64,000 nucleotides of DNA from Lepas anatifera (Eukaryota > Arthropoda > Thecostraca > Lepadidae). A program made the position numbers and the translations under genes. Positions 45,300 to 57,450 of this stretch are shown here, piece by piece. The stretch is from the NCBI GenBank assembly GCA_034440635.1, contig JAOTON010001066.1, forward strand, positions 434,001-498,000, written 5' to 3'. Below the pieces are notes generated by a model that ran no database searches, was not told the origin of the DNA, and saw nothing but the letters and a program-made list of their open reading frames with translations. The number at the start of each line of letters is the position of its first letter. Position 1 is the first letter of the stretch.

Positions 45300-48250
45300 G
45301 CTCGGTGTCTTTCCGTTGCTGGATGCCTGCAAGCTTCAATACGCTGCCCTGCGACACACATGAAGTGGGACTTCGGCAATATTACTAGCCGTTATTATGG
45401 CTATTATTATGCGTCCGTTCCTGCGCCTCTTCAGAAAAAGCCGAGAGGAACTTCGGGGACGTCGGAGCAGATGCGAAAAGCGGTGTCTGCTAGAACAGAC
45501 GAGGAGGGGATACCAGCCGTTTGCGACTGCGCAGCGCCAATATGGCGGGCGTAGCGGAACTAAAAAAATCAAAATTTAGTGAAGGCCCTTCATACTCTTT
45601 CAATGTATTTTAGCGGAAATGACACTCGGAAAACAGCGGGATGACCATCAAAAACTACCCCAAAAATATGTTCCCCACTGTGAAGTGACTTTTGAGGCCT
45701 ATTAATTGAAATGCGTGCGCCGGAATTGTGCTCCCCTAATATTCTCCGAAAACCATATCTCGTTTGAGAGGAGATTGGAGGAGGTTTGAGATAAGCTTTG
45801 ACGAGCCTTGAGGAACTTTGAGGAGGCGCTGGAATAGGCGGGAGGAAGTTGGAGGAGCTTTGGGAAGGTGCTGGAAATGCCCTATGCTAGGAGGAGGCCA
45901 GAATTTTTAGTGATTCTCACTGGTACGCTCCCTGGCAGACATGGTACTGAGGGATACCAAAAAGCACTGATCGGAGGCTGATTCCTGCGAAATATTCTGG
46001 AAAAGTCGTGTTTTAATGCAGTAAAATATTACAATACTGTATATTGGTGTAGTTATAAATCTTAATTACCGAGCCGACTCGAAGCGTCCGCGAGGTCTAC
46101 TTCTGAGTTAGTAGATAAATTTACTTATGACCCAGCCCGGCCCGGCCGTACTAACGCTTTTAGCGAACTTATTACTTACGAGTAATTAGCGTAGGTAAAT
46201 GAAATTGACCATCAGGTGGCTGCATCAATTCAATTCAATGTATCAAAATTTCAAGCTAGACCTTTACAATGCATACTAGAGGTGGGCGTTTCCACGAGAC
46301 ATTGCAACACCCTGTGAACAGTGATTTTTGAAAGCTTGAATGCTTGAAAAACGAAATATTGGCAGGCGTTTTGCGCTCGAGTTTATATAAAGAAACCTAT
46401 ATTTCTGCAGATTTGTTACACTCTATGTGGTCGCGAACGATAAATCTGAATGATTAGTTTATTCAGAAAGTCCAAACCAAAGAGATAAATTCTGATCATT
46501 TGGGTCTCATAATAAATTATCTAAAATGAATTTTGCTCGATTTTTTTCGTTCATTTTCAACTGTGTTTTATATTGATTGGCTGCAAGTAAAGGTTGAATT
46601 CATGGTAGTTGAACTTCTGTGCGATATCGTCATGTTTATGTTTGACAAGCACCAAGAGCCATCCAAAAAATTCAGCCAGCCTTCATCCCTAACCTTGAAA
46701 CGGAAACGTCTGCTCGGTTACCGCTGAAAAAGGCGTCTTGCTGGTTTACCTAATTCTAGGTCACTGACGCGAAACCTAAACACAATAATTAGAATCTTAA
46801 TGTGTGTCATAATTACAGATAGTTGTTATTAAATATTCTTTCCGAACATCCAGTTCCAGACTGCAGAAGCGATGCAAGCTTAATCTTTTAGGTGAGACTT
46901 CCTGACCTAGGATCGAGCCCGGGCCTGGATTATCTGGAGCTTAAAGTGTCTTCTGGAAAGCTGATAGAAATTACGCGCCGCGGGGGTGGCGACGCCGCCC
47001 GCCCCGGGCTCGTGTGCGTGTTTAAATGCAGTTCTGATGGAGTGCGTGATTGCTGCGCCGCCTGCACCACTTTGATATGTCAGATTAAAGCGTGTCTGTC
47101 GCGTCAGACCATTTCTTCTTTTGTCATATGGAATGCTTCAACTCCCTGGGAATGGAAGATACACCGTTCATGCACGGTGGAGTCTTGTCGTAGGGCCCTT
47201 GAGGTGGGGTTGCCGTGTCTGACATGGAATTGCACAAAGTACGGCGGTTAAGTAAGAACTGCAGGCTGCTCCCACTAGATCCAGCAACTGCAGGAAATGC
47301 CCTTCATTCTGAGAGAAGCTGCATTGCGTGCTGAATTACGTCATTAATATTTAGAGGAGCTCTCTCACGGAGCTTGGCATACATACATCACCCAGAGTTG
47401 CACCATCATTCTCCGGGAGAAGAATCAGGATGATTTTCCTGCAGCATGTGGTGACTGCTACCCAATTATTTATAACAGCCTGAGGTATCTGCCCTACACT
47501 TCTAACATATAATGAAGATGTCTCGGTTGCCTCTAAGGTATTCTATGCCCCAGGGGTGCCGCTTATACTCAGGGATGTAAGTTTTAAGGGAGTTTTTATT
47601 CAGATGTGCCCAGGACCAAAATCCTGCCAGATGTGGGTGGATGAAACTTTTGTATTGTACCTCTCTAGTTTCCATTTCCATGTTGCACGCAGCTTTATGT
47701 GGTGTATATCAAGGTGTACATTTGCACACTGTGCATTCGAAATCTGCCCTCCATCGGCTCTTGTTCGCTAAAAAAGAATTGCATCATTCCGTCCTACTCT
47801 TAGTAATGTTTCACACATTGTGGAAAACGGTGCTCTGACAGGAAGGGACGGCTCGGCAGAAGTGGTACTGAGCTAAAAAAAGTTAGAAATTTGTGTGTGA
47901 AAAGGTATTCAGGAGGCAGCATGCGCGTATCGCAGCACCGACTCCTCCTGATAGTACTGCGCTGTACCGTCCTCCTTCCTAACCTTACTTTTCCTTCCCT
48001 TTATTACGTATTCGACATCACGACTGCGCTGGAAGAGCTCCTTTCTAAGTCTTCGCAGCAAAATTGATAAATTAATGTTTGTATCTGCCCAGGTCAGAAT
48101 GTTATGCCAGCAACGAGGCCCCCCACCGCCAGCACTGCAAAGACAAAGACAAAGACTTATTCGAGTCATCCACGTTAAACAAACGCTTGTGGCTATTACG
48201 ACACCACGTCAAGCTGTTGATAGATGAGAAGATGGGATTGGATGACACAT
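45300..48250. other. Intergenic, no supported gene
   Basis: A purine-rich stretch with recurring ggagg(a/t)(g/t)tttgag(g/a) units lies at 45765-45880. A TCF/LEF-like CTTTGATAT (47070-47078) stands eight bases after GCCGCC (47057-47062) in a GC-rich block at 46975-47110. ORFs of 60-120 residues have no known motif. Confidence 0.35.
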
Positions 48251-48256
48251 TCACTA

Positions 48257-48316
48257 GGTGACACTACTGCAGGCGACACTACAGGCAGGTAACACTACTG
48301 CAGGCGACACTACTGC
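48257..48316. repeat. Short GACACTACTGCAGGC-type tandem repeat
   Basis: Four to five imperfect units of about 15-17 bp built on g(g/a)cactact(g)caggc occur in sequence. Confidence 0.7.
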
Positions 48317-48538
48317 ACATGGGAAGAGCAGTAGGATGACTGTGCCCATATCATAAATAATTTGTCTGCCTTGTTTAAGCTACCGTTACTACAATTACAA
48401 GGAAACGTCTGCACTTGGAGGAACTACTTTTGTTGGGATAATTGTCACACACACAACTGCCCTCCAACGAACCGTGTGAGGGGACTATATTCCTCAATCA
48501 TCAGTGCAGGAGGCGCAGGAGCAGTGTCCACCTTCCGT

Positions 48539-48698
48539 GCGGTCCGTATCCGCCCCGTCCTCACGGTGTCCGCCCTGCGCGCGGTCCGTATCCGCCCCGT
48601 CCTCACGGTGTCCGCCCTTTGCGCGGTCCGTATCCGCCCCGTCCTCACGGTGTCCGCCCTTTGCACGGTCCGTGTCCGCCCCGTCCGCACGGTGTCGG
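48539..48698. repeat. 42-bp minisatellite, four copies
   Basis: The unit begins gcggtccgtatccgccccgt and continues cctcacggtgtccgccct. The plus frame (48362-48931) reads AVRIRPVLTVSAL(R/C) four times. The period again is a multiple of three and both strands stay open, so the frame alone is not proof of a gene. Confidence 0.92.
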
Positions 48699-48699
48699 C

Positions 48700-50136
48700 A
48701 TTACCCGTACAGTGTCCATCCCCTGCAAGGCAAGTGGCGGCCTGCGGCCAGCGGCGGCTGGGGAACGGTTATAACGCGCATAATTGCTCCGGCCGATCAA
48801 AGTGTGCCGCGCCGCTTTCATCTGGTGCCGCCGCCGGCGGTCGGCGCAGGGGCGCGTCCAGGCCGGCTCCACGGTGGGGTTGGGGCGGACGGCCGTGGGG
48901 AGGGGCTAGACAGGCTCTGGACCTCCACTGAATAGGTATCTCAGGCTACTGAGTGTGTCCAAATCGGTGATTTGATTGCAAGTGTTGTCCTTCGCTTTTT
49001 GTGGTTTAACTTCTTATTCACGTGTTCGTTTTCGTGGTTTTCGAAACGGCATCTCGGCTTATGAGAGCCGATTGGTGTAGTCATCGGGATTGGGAAAGCA
49101 GGGTGCTCGGACATTGCAAGCGTCGGCTCATACGGCGATCCGGCTTGTCCAGCGCATGACAACCAACGCCGTTGTTTCAACTTTTTTTTTTTTATAGAAG
49201 TCGCTTGCAGTGCAGATAATTCCATGATGCAACTCCGGGTTTTGCGAGAATCCAAGGCAAGGTTGTCAGCGAAATTTCAGATTAATGGTAGCCTTCGAGC
49301 CCTCGCCATCATAGTTGGGCTCATATGCTGATTTGCGCCTACAGCGGACGGGCAGGTGGAAAAACCAGTGGGAGGTGCCGGATGACAGGCTGCATCTGCC
49401 TGTGTCACCTTTTAAGCCTGCTTAAATTCGGGTACGCGTAGTCTTGACATTTTCCCAACGTGGGCTTCCCGCATCCACAGGGGGCGCCTCCACGGGCATG
49501 AGGAGGTCGCGGACCTCCCCTTTCGCCCCTTGGATCTGTTTCTGCACTTATCAAAAATATAGGGGATGGTCCGCAGTCTGAGTCCAGTATTATGCTCACT
49601 GCTTCGTGTTTCCTGGTACAACATATTTATGTTGTGTGCGATGGTCATAATGGCCGCTGGACTTCCAATTTGAGTGCAAGGGTGGCGGCAGAGACTGCTA
49701 TTCGGCGGGGAGGGGGTCGTCCAGCTAATTAGCAGCCAGCATCTTTATAAGAAGACGCTCGGCCCGCGTGGAAGCTCAATGTTTTTCTGTTCTGTACGTT
49801 TTGGCTGGAGCCTGTTTGGGATAAGTAGGTTTGATCGACAGTTGTGCTGTTAGAACTGCCGCCTTTAGGACTGACAATGTCCGGACTCGGTTGCCAGATT
49901 CCCGTGCGTGGTTCCCTGCGCCGCGGTGGGTGGTTGTGGTGCTGGGGGGGAGGGCTGGCTTGCTATCGGCGTGTCCGCGGTATCAGACAGTGGCGCCGCA
50001 CCACGTCTCGCCGCGATGGCCGCGCTGCCGTCGGCGCACTGACCGCTCACCCCCCTCCCCCTCCCCCGCGGTTCACGACCGACTGTAAGGGGGCGGAGGG
50101 GACAGTCGCCATCTCGGCCCGTGGAGCCTCCTCCCT
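48700..50136. other. Intergenic with CpG-rich patches
   Basis: Positions 48770-48910 are CpG-dense and hold ATCAAAG (48796-48802) followed about 25 bases later by GCCGCC (near 48827). Positions 49900-50095 are also GC-rich. No exon was recognised. Confidence 0.3.
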
Positions 50137-50144
50137 GTGGACGT

Positions 50145-50437
50145 CATTGGCGGACGCAGGGGGGCATTCGGCCATCCCCCTGAAGCGCTGGAGGGGGCCA
50201 AACTATCTTTTGGCCCCCAAAACGCCGGGAAATTTTTGAAAAAGGTGTTTACACTAGGTCTGTAGAGCAAAAATATTCACAAACCTCCGGAGAGCGATCA
50301 TGCACTTGGAGAGGTAGCTTATACTAGGTGTGTCGAGCACTTGCACGAGGTCTGCAGAGCAAAAAAATATTCGCCCCCCAGGAGGAGAGGCTGAGATGGG
50401 TTTGCCCCCCCCAAAACTCGGGTCTGCGTCGCCCCTG
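50145..50437. mobile_element. hAT-type MITE, family B, exact target duplication
   Basis: It begins CATTGGCGGACGCAGG and ends CTGCGTCGCCCCTG, opposite in orientation to the 43.8-kb copy. The exact 8-bp duplication gtggacgt lies at 50137-50144 and 50438-50445. Confidence 0.93.
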
Positions 50438-51107
50438 GTGGACGTGGGACACGGAAGCCTCCCCTAAAATGCGAGGATTGTGTGGCACGTTCGCCGTACA
50501 TTAATTAACCTTAGAAAGCGACTCTTTTTAGAGACGCCATGTTTGTCGCCGGGCGCGGCCAGCTGCTCAGCTTCGTTCGAGAATTTGGCCGTATCTCTCC
50601 TGAGAGCGGCGCCTTTTGGCTCGGACTGGTCCCCTGCTCCCTGCTAATAGTTTTGAGATACCCACCTCTCAACAACAAAATCGCATTGAGATTGGTCATC
50701 TGAGAATGTACAAACAGCCCCCCCCCCGCATAGGCCAAATATGCCCCCCTTTTTGAGGCTCCTCCACTTACCAAAATCCTGGATCCGTCACTGGAGCGGT
50801 CCACGAGAAGTGGAACCGTTTGGGACAAATGTGGGATCCGAGGGTGATGAGGAGTCAGCCTGGCATTCATACCCATCCTGTCCATCGGAATCTTGGCCCC
50901 TCCGTATTTTTGTCGTAAGGCTGTTAAGATACCGATTTTGGGGTATATTCGGTATTCAAATGAGACTGGGAATAGAGACCTTAGTGCGTTTTTAAATGTT
51001 TTTAATTAAACGGGGAAAGGGCACCAAAGGCTCAAAGAGCCACATCTCGATAGTCTAAATGACATTCTTATTTTCTTTAACGGTCAGGCTGTTCTCCTAC
51101 TCTATAC

Positions 51108-51230
51108 CATAGGCGGATTCAGGGGGGCAAAGGGGGCACGTGCCCCCCCCGATCGACCCTCGGCGCCCCCTGAAATGGTCACGCCCCCCCCCTGAAAGGT
51201 CGATGGCGCCCCCAGATGTCGCTTGTTTGG
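51108..51230. mobile_element. hAT-type MITE, family A, truncated
   Basis: The left end CATAGGCGGATTCAGG and the first third of the family A body are present; the sequence then changes to unrelated T-rich DNA after about 51225. No right end was found. Confidence 0.75.
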
Positions 51231-51581
51231 CCTTTTTAGTTTTTTTTAGAACCTTTTTGACAGTATGGAGGCTCAATTTTTGCCTGTGTTGGTGTAACCT
51301 TAGCCCTTTTAGGTTCCTTTCCATTCCATCGACTTAGTTTAATATGCAATGCTCCTTTTAGAAATAATTGCAGCATGTTGTGGTAGGTTTTTTTGGGCAG
51401 GGACAGTCTGGAAGAGTTAAAAAGTGTTAACCAGTGTTTGAATGCCAATTAATTTTGCTTCTTTTAATATTCTGTTTTGTTTCAGACTTTCTGAACAGCT
51501 TGTTTTTTGCTGATTTATTGATTTCTTAATTTTTATATTATTTAGATATTTATCATGTGTTTATTTTATTTTGAAACGAGT

Positions 51582-51766
51582 CAAAGTTTGATTTGAGCTG
51601 AGTCGTGAGTTGAGTCAGAGTTGAGTCGGATGAATTTAGCCTTGAGTCGGAGTTGAGTCGACTCACTAAACTCTTGATCATGAGTTGAGTCGGAGTTGAG
51701 TCAACCGCTCTCAGCACATGAGTTGAATTGAGTCGACTCAAGAAAATTCTGAAACGCACCACTCTG
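51582..51766. repeat. GAGTTGAGTCG-rich repeat, possible transposon end
   Basis: Degenerate units of gagttgagtcggagttgagtc repeat across the segment. It ends in gaaacgcaccactctg, which read in reverse is CAGAGTGGTGCGTTTC, a plausible hAT-type terminus. The opposite end is not visible. Confidence 0.5.
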
Positions 51767-52311
51767 CCAGTCGGTATGCAGAACATCCTCTGATGAACCT
51801 TGCATTCTCAGTGCTGGTCCTGAAGGACATTCTCTCCCCCCTCCCGCCATATTGTCGCCCATGCGGCGGGGGGCAGTGTCCGACTGAGGCCCATTGTCTG
51901 GCTGGAACCCCCGCGGCGTGCAGGGTTCAGCTGTCCGTTGTACACCGATTGCCGATGGGGAGGGGGGGCGTCGGCTGAGGAAGACCTCTCGTGCCTTTGA
52001 CCCTGCCGGATTTTTGAACCGATGAATTATTCGTTGACCTATGGGAGCTCACTGAATGTACACGATCGTACTGGCGTAGAGTAGCGTCGCCAGCTGGTGA
52101 CGACTTCAGCTCTCACTGAAGGGCACTTGGTCGGCGGCTACCGGCCAGAAAATCTCCAGCGTAAAAATGCGGGAAAAGCTTAGTGCAAGCTGTGTAGGCG
52201 CGGTTGTGAATTACAAGTTCTGTGATGCGGCATGGACGAACGTCGCTTTCTCTCGCATTGACCCGCCTACCTCCCAGCTAGTTGACTCAGGGTACAGTTG
52301 ACTAAGCCAAT

Positions 52312-52469
52312 CAGTGTCAGATCCAGGAATTCATTGGGGGGGGGCTAGAGGGATCGAGCCTCACCCGCCAGTACCTCGGGCAGCCCCTCGCCTATGTATT
52401 AACTATAGGGGCTCAGGCATCTCGGAGAGGAGGGGGCTTGAGCCCTTAGCCCCCCTTGATCCGCCACTG
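52312..52469. mobile_element. hAT-type MITE, family C
   Basis: It begins CAGTGTCAGATCCAGG and ends GATCCGCCACTG, with the family interior (cctcgcctatgtattaacta). Flanking octamers aagccaat and atgtcaag match at 5 of 8. Confidence 0.75.
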
Positions 52470-52996
52470 ATGTCAAGGTCATGCATGCTTTGTCTCGATG
52501 CGATGCAGTTTTGGGGGAGGGGTCCGACCTCCCTGGATGTTTAGTCGCCTGTAGGGTTTATATCAGCCGTGACATTGTCCCATCCAGCACATCCTTCCAC
52601 CTGGATCGAGAAGAGAATCTCCAGCCATGCTGAATGGTGATGAATGTTGCCTGTCACAAAATATCCGGTTGAATACTGATTTTACACATTTTTCATCGTG
52701 CACGCTGCGTTAGTGCGTGATGGTCTTGCAAAATCCTGCAGCACTCCTCAAAATGGCGGTACGAGGTAGCCGCAAGGTTGCTGTTGTTGCGTTTCTCCGC
52801 ATTATTTAGTTTGTTTTCGTCTGAGAAGGATCTTGCCCAATGTGTGAGGGCAACTGGGGTAGAATGGGAAAACATGGTGTTTTCTGAAAAAGAAAATCGG
52901 CCAATGTCGGATATGATTGGTTAATCTTTGGCCGCTTCAGGAGTAACCACGACCAGATGAGACCCCTGCGACCCTGGATCTGCCCGTGCCTTTCGG

Positions 52997-53247
52997 GATA
53001 CGCGGATCCAGGATTCCCGATCGGGGGGGTGCTATCCGGACCGGGGGCGCCACTTTTGACCGGGAAAACCTATCAGGTGGGCGCCAAATCCTATCGGTGG
53101 GCGCCGATTTTCGCATCCTGGGGGGATGGGAAGCGACATTTCAGGGGGCGCCATCGACCTTTCAGGTGGGCGCCGTGACCATTTCAGGGGGCACCGAGGG
53201 TCGATCGGGGAGCACGTGCCCTCCTTGCCCCCCTGGATCCGCCTATG
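52997..53247. mobile_element. hAT-type MITE, family A
   Basis: It begins GATACGCGGATCCAGG and ends GGATCCGCCTATG. Target duplication cctttcgg / ccttttgg matches at 7 of 8 (52989-52996 and 53248-53255). Confidence 0.88.
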
Positions 53248-53255
53248 CCTTTTGG

Positions 53256-54735
53256 TGCCTGCAAAGTTGCACTGTAACCACAATTGCGTGGTTATTTCGC
53301 TTTTTTGATGATTTGATTTTTGTGTGTGTTCTTGTTTTACTACAGGTATACTTTTTGGAATCACATCTTAAAGGGAATATTTCACCTCCGTAGGTTTTAA
53401 ACTGAACTATCAGGCGTGTAGAGCCTACCAAAAAAAACCTGGTGGTATATTTCGTTTGTCTTGAAACGCACCGTCTACGGAGTAACGGTTCCTCATCAGA
53501 ACGTTTTGTTTTTAATGCTCTGCTCTCATACCTCCGCTCTCTTTTCGCCTCCTTGTCCAACGGGCCCAAGCAGCTGTTGGTTGGTAAATGGTTTAAGTAC
53601 CCTGGGTAAATGCGGCTGGTACAGAGTCGATGGGGTCGGAATCCGCGCTTAACATATTCTATTTCTCCGTAAATGGTGAGATCATGGGTGAATGAGATGC
53701 TAAACCGAAGGTTTTTGTTTTGTTCAATCACCTGGCTATATAAGGTCAGATTCCACTATAAAGGCACTGCATTCCGTTCAGTTGGCTATAAGATTTCCTC
53801 GAAATATGTAGTCACTCTTGAGCACCAATTAGATAAAGTAAGCTGCCCCGGCATCCTTTTTTCGGGGGCAAAAAAAAACATTCTTCCGACATTAATCAAT
53901 TCCGGGACAATGCTGTAGCGTCTTCATTTTTGGGGGAAACATTTTAACCAACTGGGGTTTTTTCTCTGAGTTGTGCTTATCGGAATCAATTTGATGGAAG
54001 GAAGGTATGGATTTTTTTAAACGATCGGGGGTGCCCAAATTTAAAACAGTGTCGGTAGCCCACCACAATAAAAAGTGATAATGCAATATAAACTGTGTAT
54101 AAAGTGTTGAAGTGTTTAAGTGTTTAAAGTGTATAATCTTTAAGTCTCACAAGCGTGCTGAAAAGCACAAAACCAAGTCAAAATCCTGGAAGAGAAAGAC
54201 ACGAAAATATAAGATATTTTGCATTATGACCACGTTTTAAACAAATGCAGCAAACGTTATAAAACCCACACCCCTGGATGGAAGATGTATTAGGTACACT
54301 TTTAATGGTTTGGTTTTAGCTGCCTTGCCGTTTAAGACGTGTCTATTTGTATTGAGTGTATTGCAGAACACGCTGTTGTTATTAATTTTTAAACAGCAAT
54401 TCCTAGCAACGCATTCTCAGTGATCCACCATTTTCTGTTTTATTTCTCTTGCATTTGCATCGATGTCTTCTCGACTGAGCTTGGTGTAGCTTCTGATTGT
54501 AACAGTTTCCAGTCACCTAACCACCCACCGTGCGCCTCATACCCTCAAGGGTCAAATATTGAGCGGAACAGTGTGCCATTTTGACATCAGCAATGCGAAA
54601 CTATCTGTTTTGGCGAGCAATGCTGCATCTGCCTTTGATGATTTCGGATCTCATTACTCCTGATTCGTTACTTCAATTCGCTATTCGCTTTGGCTGCAAA
54701 TTTGAGCAGCTGTGTCGAGTGACGACACGTTTGAT
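53256..54735. other. Intergenic, AT-rich
   Basis: No exon recognised. Only short ORFs and short purine or pyrimidine runs. Confidence 0.35.
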
Positions 54736-54739
54736 TCGA

Positions 54740-55460
54740 TCGGGCGGATGCCATTCCCGCCTTAGAAAACAGCAACAACGCGCACATTCGCGCCCAGCCG
54801 GCAGCCGGGGGCCCCCAGCCATTCAGCGGTTCGCGCCGCGCCAATGAATGAGATCAACTGTCGCGTGCGGCCTGCATCCGGGCGGCGCAGATGTATCGGC
54901 TCCCACATGCATACGTCGGCGGCTGGATGAACCGGCAGGCCCCGCGCCGGGCCCGGCCGCGCGGCCGCCGCGACGCCCCAAGGCGCCGCCGCAACCGCGC
55001 GGCCATCGGCGTCCTGTGCAGACCCCTGCCGGCGGCTGGGCCGGCTGACTGAGCCCTCGGCGGCGGCGGGCGGCTGGTGAGCGCGTGCGGGTCACTGTCG
55101 GTGCCAGTGGCCTGTGCTGCGAGCAGCGCTGTGAGCGAGTCAGAACGGTGGACGTTGAGCTGTGTGGAGGCAGTGGAGCTGCTGTGTGAACGGGTGCGGT
55201 CTTTGGGAGAGCTGCGTGATCAGCTATAGCTAGCAGGTGAGTACGGCGGTGTGGGTCGCCGCCGCCCCGCGACCCGGGCGGGTTCCAGCCACGGCTATAT
55301 TTAACCGGACGGGGCGGCGCGTCGGTGGTGGACGCCTCTGTCCTGGCCATGGAGGCTATCTCAGGGGCGCTGGAGCCAGCCTACGCCGACTCTACGCGAA
55401 ATGCTGCTCGTAATGGACGCTCGGGGGCACGCAGCAGGTGTTGCGAGGATTTGGCTTGAC
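54740..55460 (+). promoter_or_regulatory. CpG island with a TATA box and candidate gene start
   Basis: Positions 54740-55340 form the densest CpG block of the window. A consensus-like TATATTTAA stands at 55296-55304, and an ATG in good context (ggccATGg, 55349) follows 45 bases later, opening a 36-codon frame (MEAISGALEPAYADST) to a stop near 55460. Separately, GCTAGCAG|gtgagta at 55227-55240 is a strong splice donor that could end a noncoding first exon. A plus-strand gene start is plausible here; its product cannot be told. Confidence 0.4.
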
Positions 55461-56128
55461 TTTGTGTTGGATTCTCTACGCCCATGTTGAGCGGTGGTGG
55501 ATGGTTCGCCAGCTGTGTCGCTGCTGGGGGACAGTTTTGGCATCGTTATAAGGGTTTGCTGCGATCTGAAATGTTCCATTGGCCTTTGCTCGGGCGGAGT
55601 CGGGAGATGTCTGAGTGTCCCCTTGGGGAGGGTAGGGGCGGCGTTGGGCGTATCATCCGACTTGCTTTCGTTGGTTGGCTTTGACTTCGCTCAATGTAAC
55701 TTTATCTGCTATTCTGTTCTGTCTTCAGATGATTAAGAGTCATAATCTCACGATATAGTGTGTGAAAATAAGCCCAGCTGGAGCTTCTCTTGAGCTTGAT
55801 CTGGTGACGTCAATTTGCTCAATAGATAATTGAAAATTGTGAACAGCTAATCTAGTACAATTTGAGAGTGGAAACAGCCCGAAAACACCAGCTGACCCGG
55901 AAGACTGCTGGATGTCATCCCTACTTTAGCAATGCTCCGCCGACCAGAGCTGTTCGCATTCCGACTCTGCCTATCCTATTTAAGCGGCACACCCAAGGGC
56001 GTCGCCATGGACTTCGGGCGTGTGGGGTGGAGATCCAGCGATTGAGATCTGTCCACTTTCTCCTGTATTCAGTCGACCAGATAGGGGAGTAAATAGTTTT
56101 CCCATCGTAGTAAACAAACTAGGAGACT
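55461..56128. other. Intergenic or intronic
   Basis: A full CRE palindrome TGACGTCA lies at 55805-55812. Nothing else stands out. Confidence 0.3.
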
Positions 56129-56136
56129 ATTGGAAG

Positions 56137-56358
56137 CATAGGTGAATCCATAATTTCCGGTTGGGAGTCCGCACATCCGGCCCAGGGGCGCCATTTTTGG
56201 GCGGTAAAAGCTATCAGGTGGGTGCCCAAAACGTGAAGGGTCGCCGATACTTGCATCGGGGGGGTGGAAGTGACATGTCAGGAGGTGTCATTGATCTTTC
56301 AGGGAGCGCCGAGGGTCGATCGGAGGAGTGACCACTTTCTCCCTTGAATCCGCCTGTC
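56137..56358. mobile_element. hAT-type MITE, family A, diverged
   Basis: It begins CATAGGTGAATCCA and ends GAATCCGCCTGTC, and the interior retains ctatcaggtgggtgccca and tctttcagggagcgccgag. Flanking octamers match at 5 of 8. Confidence 0.72.
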
Positions 56359-57162
56359 TTGGGAATAACTAAATGTGTAAATGCTATTGTCTCTAAATTT
56401 TGCATTCTAACGATTTCAGTGCAACCAAAAAGCTTCAGAGAAATACATTCTCAGTCGAAAGTGGGTGCGTCGCGCCTTCCTGTCACCCGGTGGCGACGCC
56501 CGTGGCCATATCACATGCACTGCAACATCGTTGTGCAACAGTGCCCGCGTATGGCTGAGACGGCGGGGCGGCGTTTGATCTGGTCGCACTGTTGTGCACG
56601 CGCCACTGTAGTTTTAAATCGGATCAGTCGCACTAAAGCGGCGCTTAATTAACGTCGCGCCGCGGCTCTCCTTGATGCCGCCGCCTCTATCGGACGTGTG
56701 CTCAGATCCCCGCGGCCTGCCGCTAATCACGTGGCCAGTTGCGGCTGCTGAAGTGTTCCGCAACGACGTGTGCACCACTCAGCCGGTATTGGCGCAGGCA
56801 GATCAAGGTTTGTGTGCCAGTGGAAGGTTTTGGCATGCGGCAGGGATTAGCGAATTAGTCTGATGGGTTTGCGGAGTACGCTGATTCCCGACGTGACTAA
56901 GGCCTCGGGCAGTGGAGAACATTTGAATATGTGAATATCGCGGGATACATTCTACCGTCGACAATTATCCGTGACAATTGTCTTAAATGACGCATTAGGG
57001 TTGAAAGGTAACTTCAGGTATCGTCAATGCCCTTTGAAAGTTTTTTTTAATTTACGTGGGACCAAAAGGGAACAACGATGGCTCTCAAGGAGTACATCTC
57101 GTCATTTGGAAGGCCATTCATGTTTTCTTTAGTGGACGTGTTGTTTCCTACTCTGCACTATA

Positions 57163-57442
57163 CATAGGCAGATCCAGGGGGGCAAGGAGGCACGTGCCCC
57201 CCCCCGATCGACCCTCTCGGCGCCCCCTGAAATGGTCACGGCGCCCCCTGAAAGGTCGATGGCGCCGCCCTGAAATGTCTCTTCCCACCCCCCCCGATAC
57301 GAAAATCGGCGCCCACCGATAGGATTTTGCGCCCATCTGATAGTTTGCCGGTCAAAAATGGCGCCCCCTCCCCAGGCCGGATGGCGCCCCCACTATGGGA
57401 AGGTGCCCCCCCCCCCGATTGGCAATCCTGGATCCGGCTATG
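57163..57442. mobile_element. hAT-type MITE, family A, exact target duplication
   Basis: It begins CATAGGCAGATCCAGG and ends GGATCCGGCTATG. The exact 8-bp duplication gcactata lies at 57155-57162 and 57443-57450. Confidence 0.95.
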
Positions 57443-57450
57443 GCACTATA

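Noticed and set aside
50700..50795. Complete MITE ending atcctggatccgtcactgg
   Set aside because: Only a family C/A-like right end is visible; the left end and target duplication could not be found, so it is not listed as an element.
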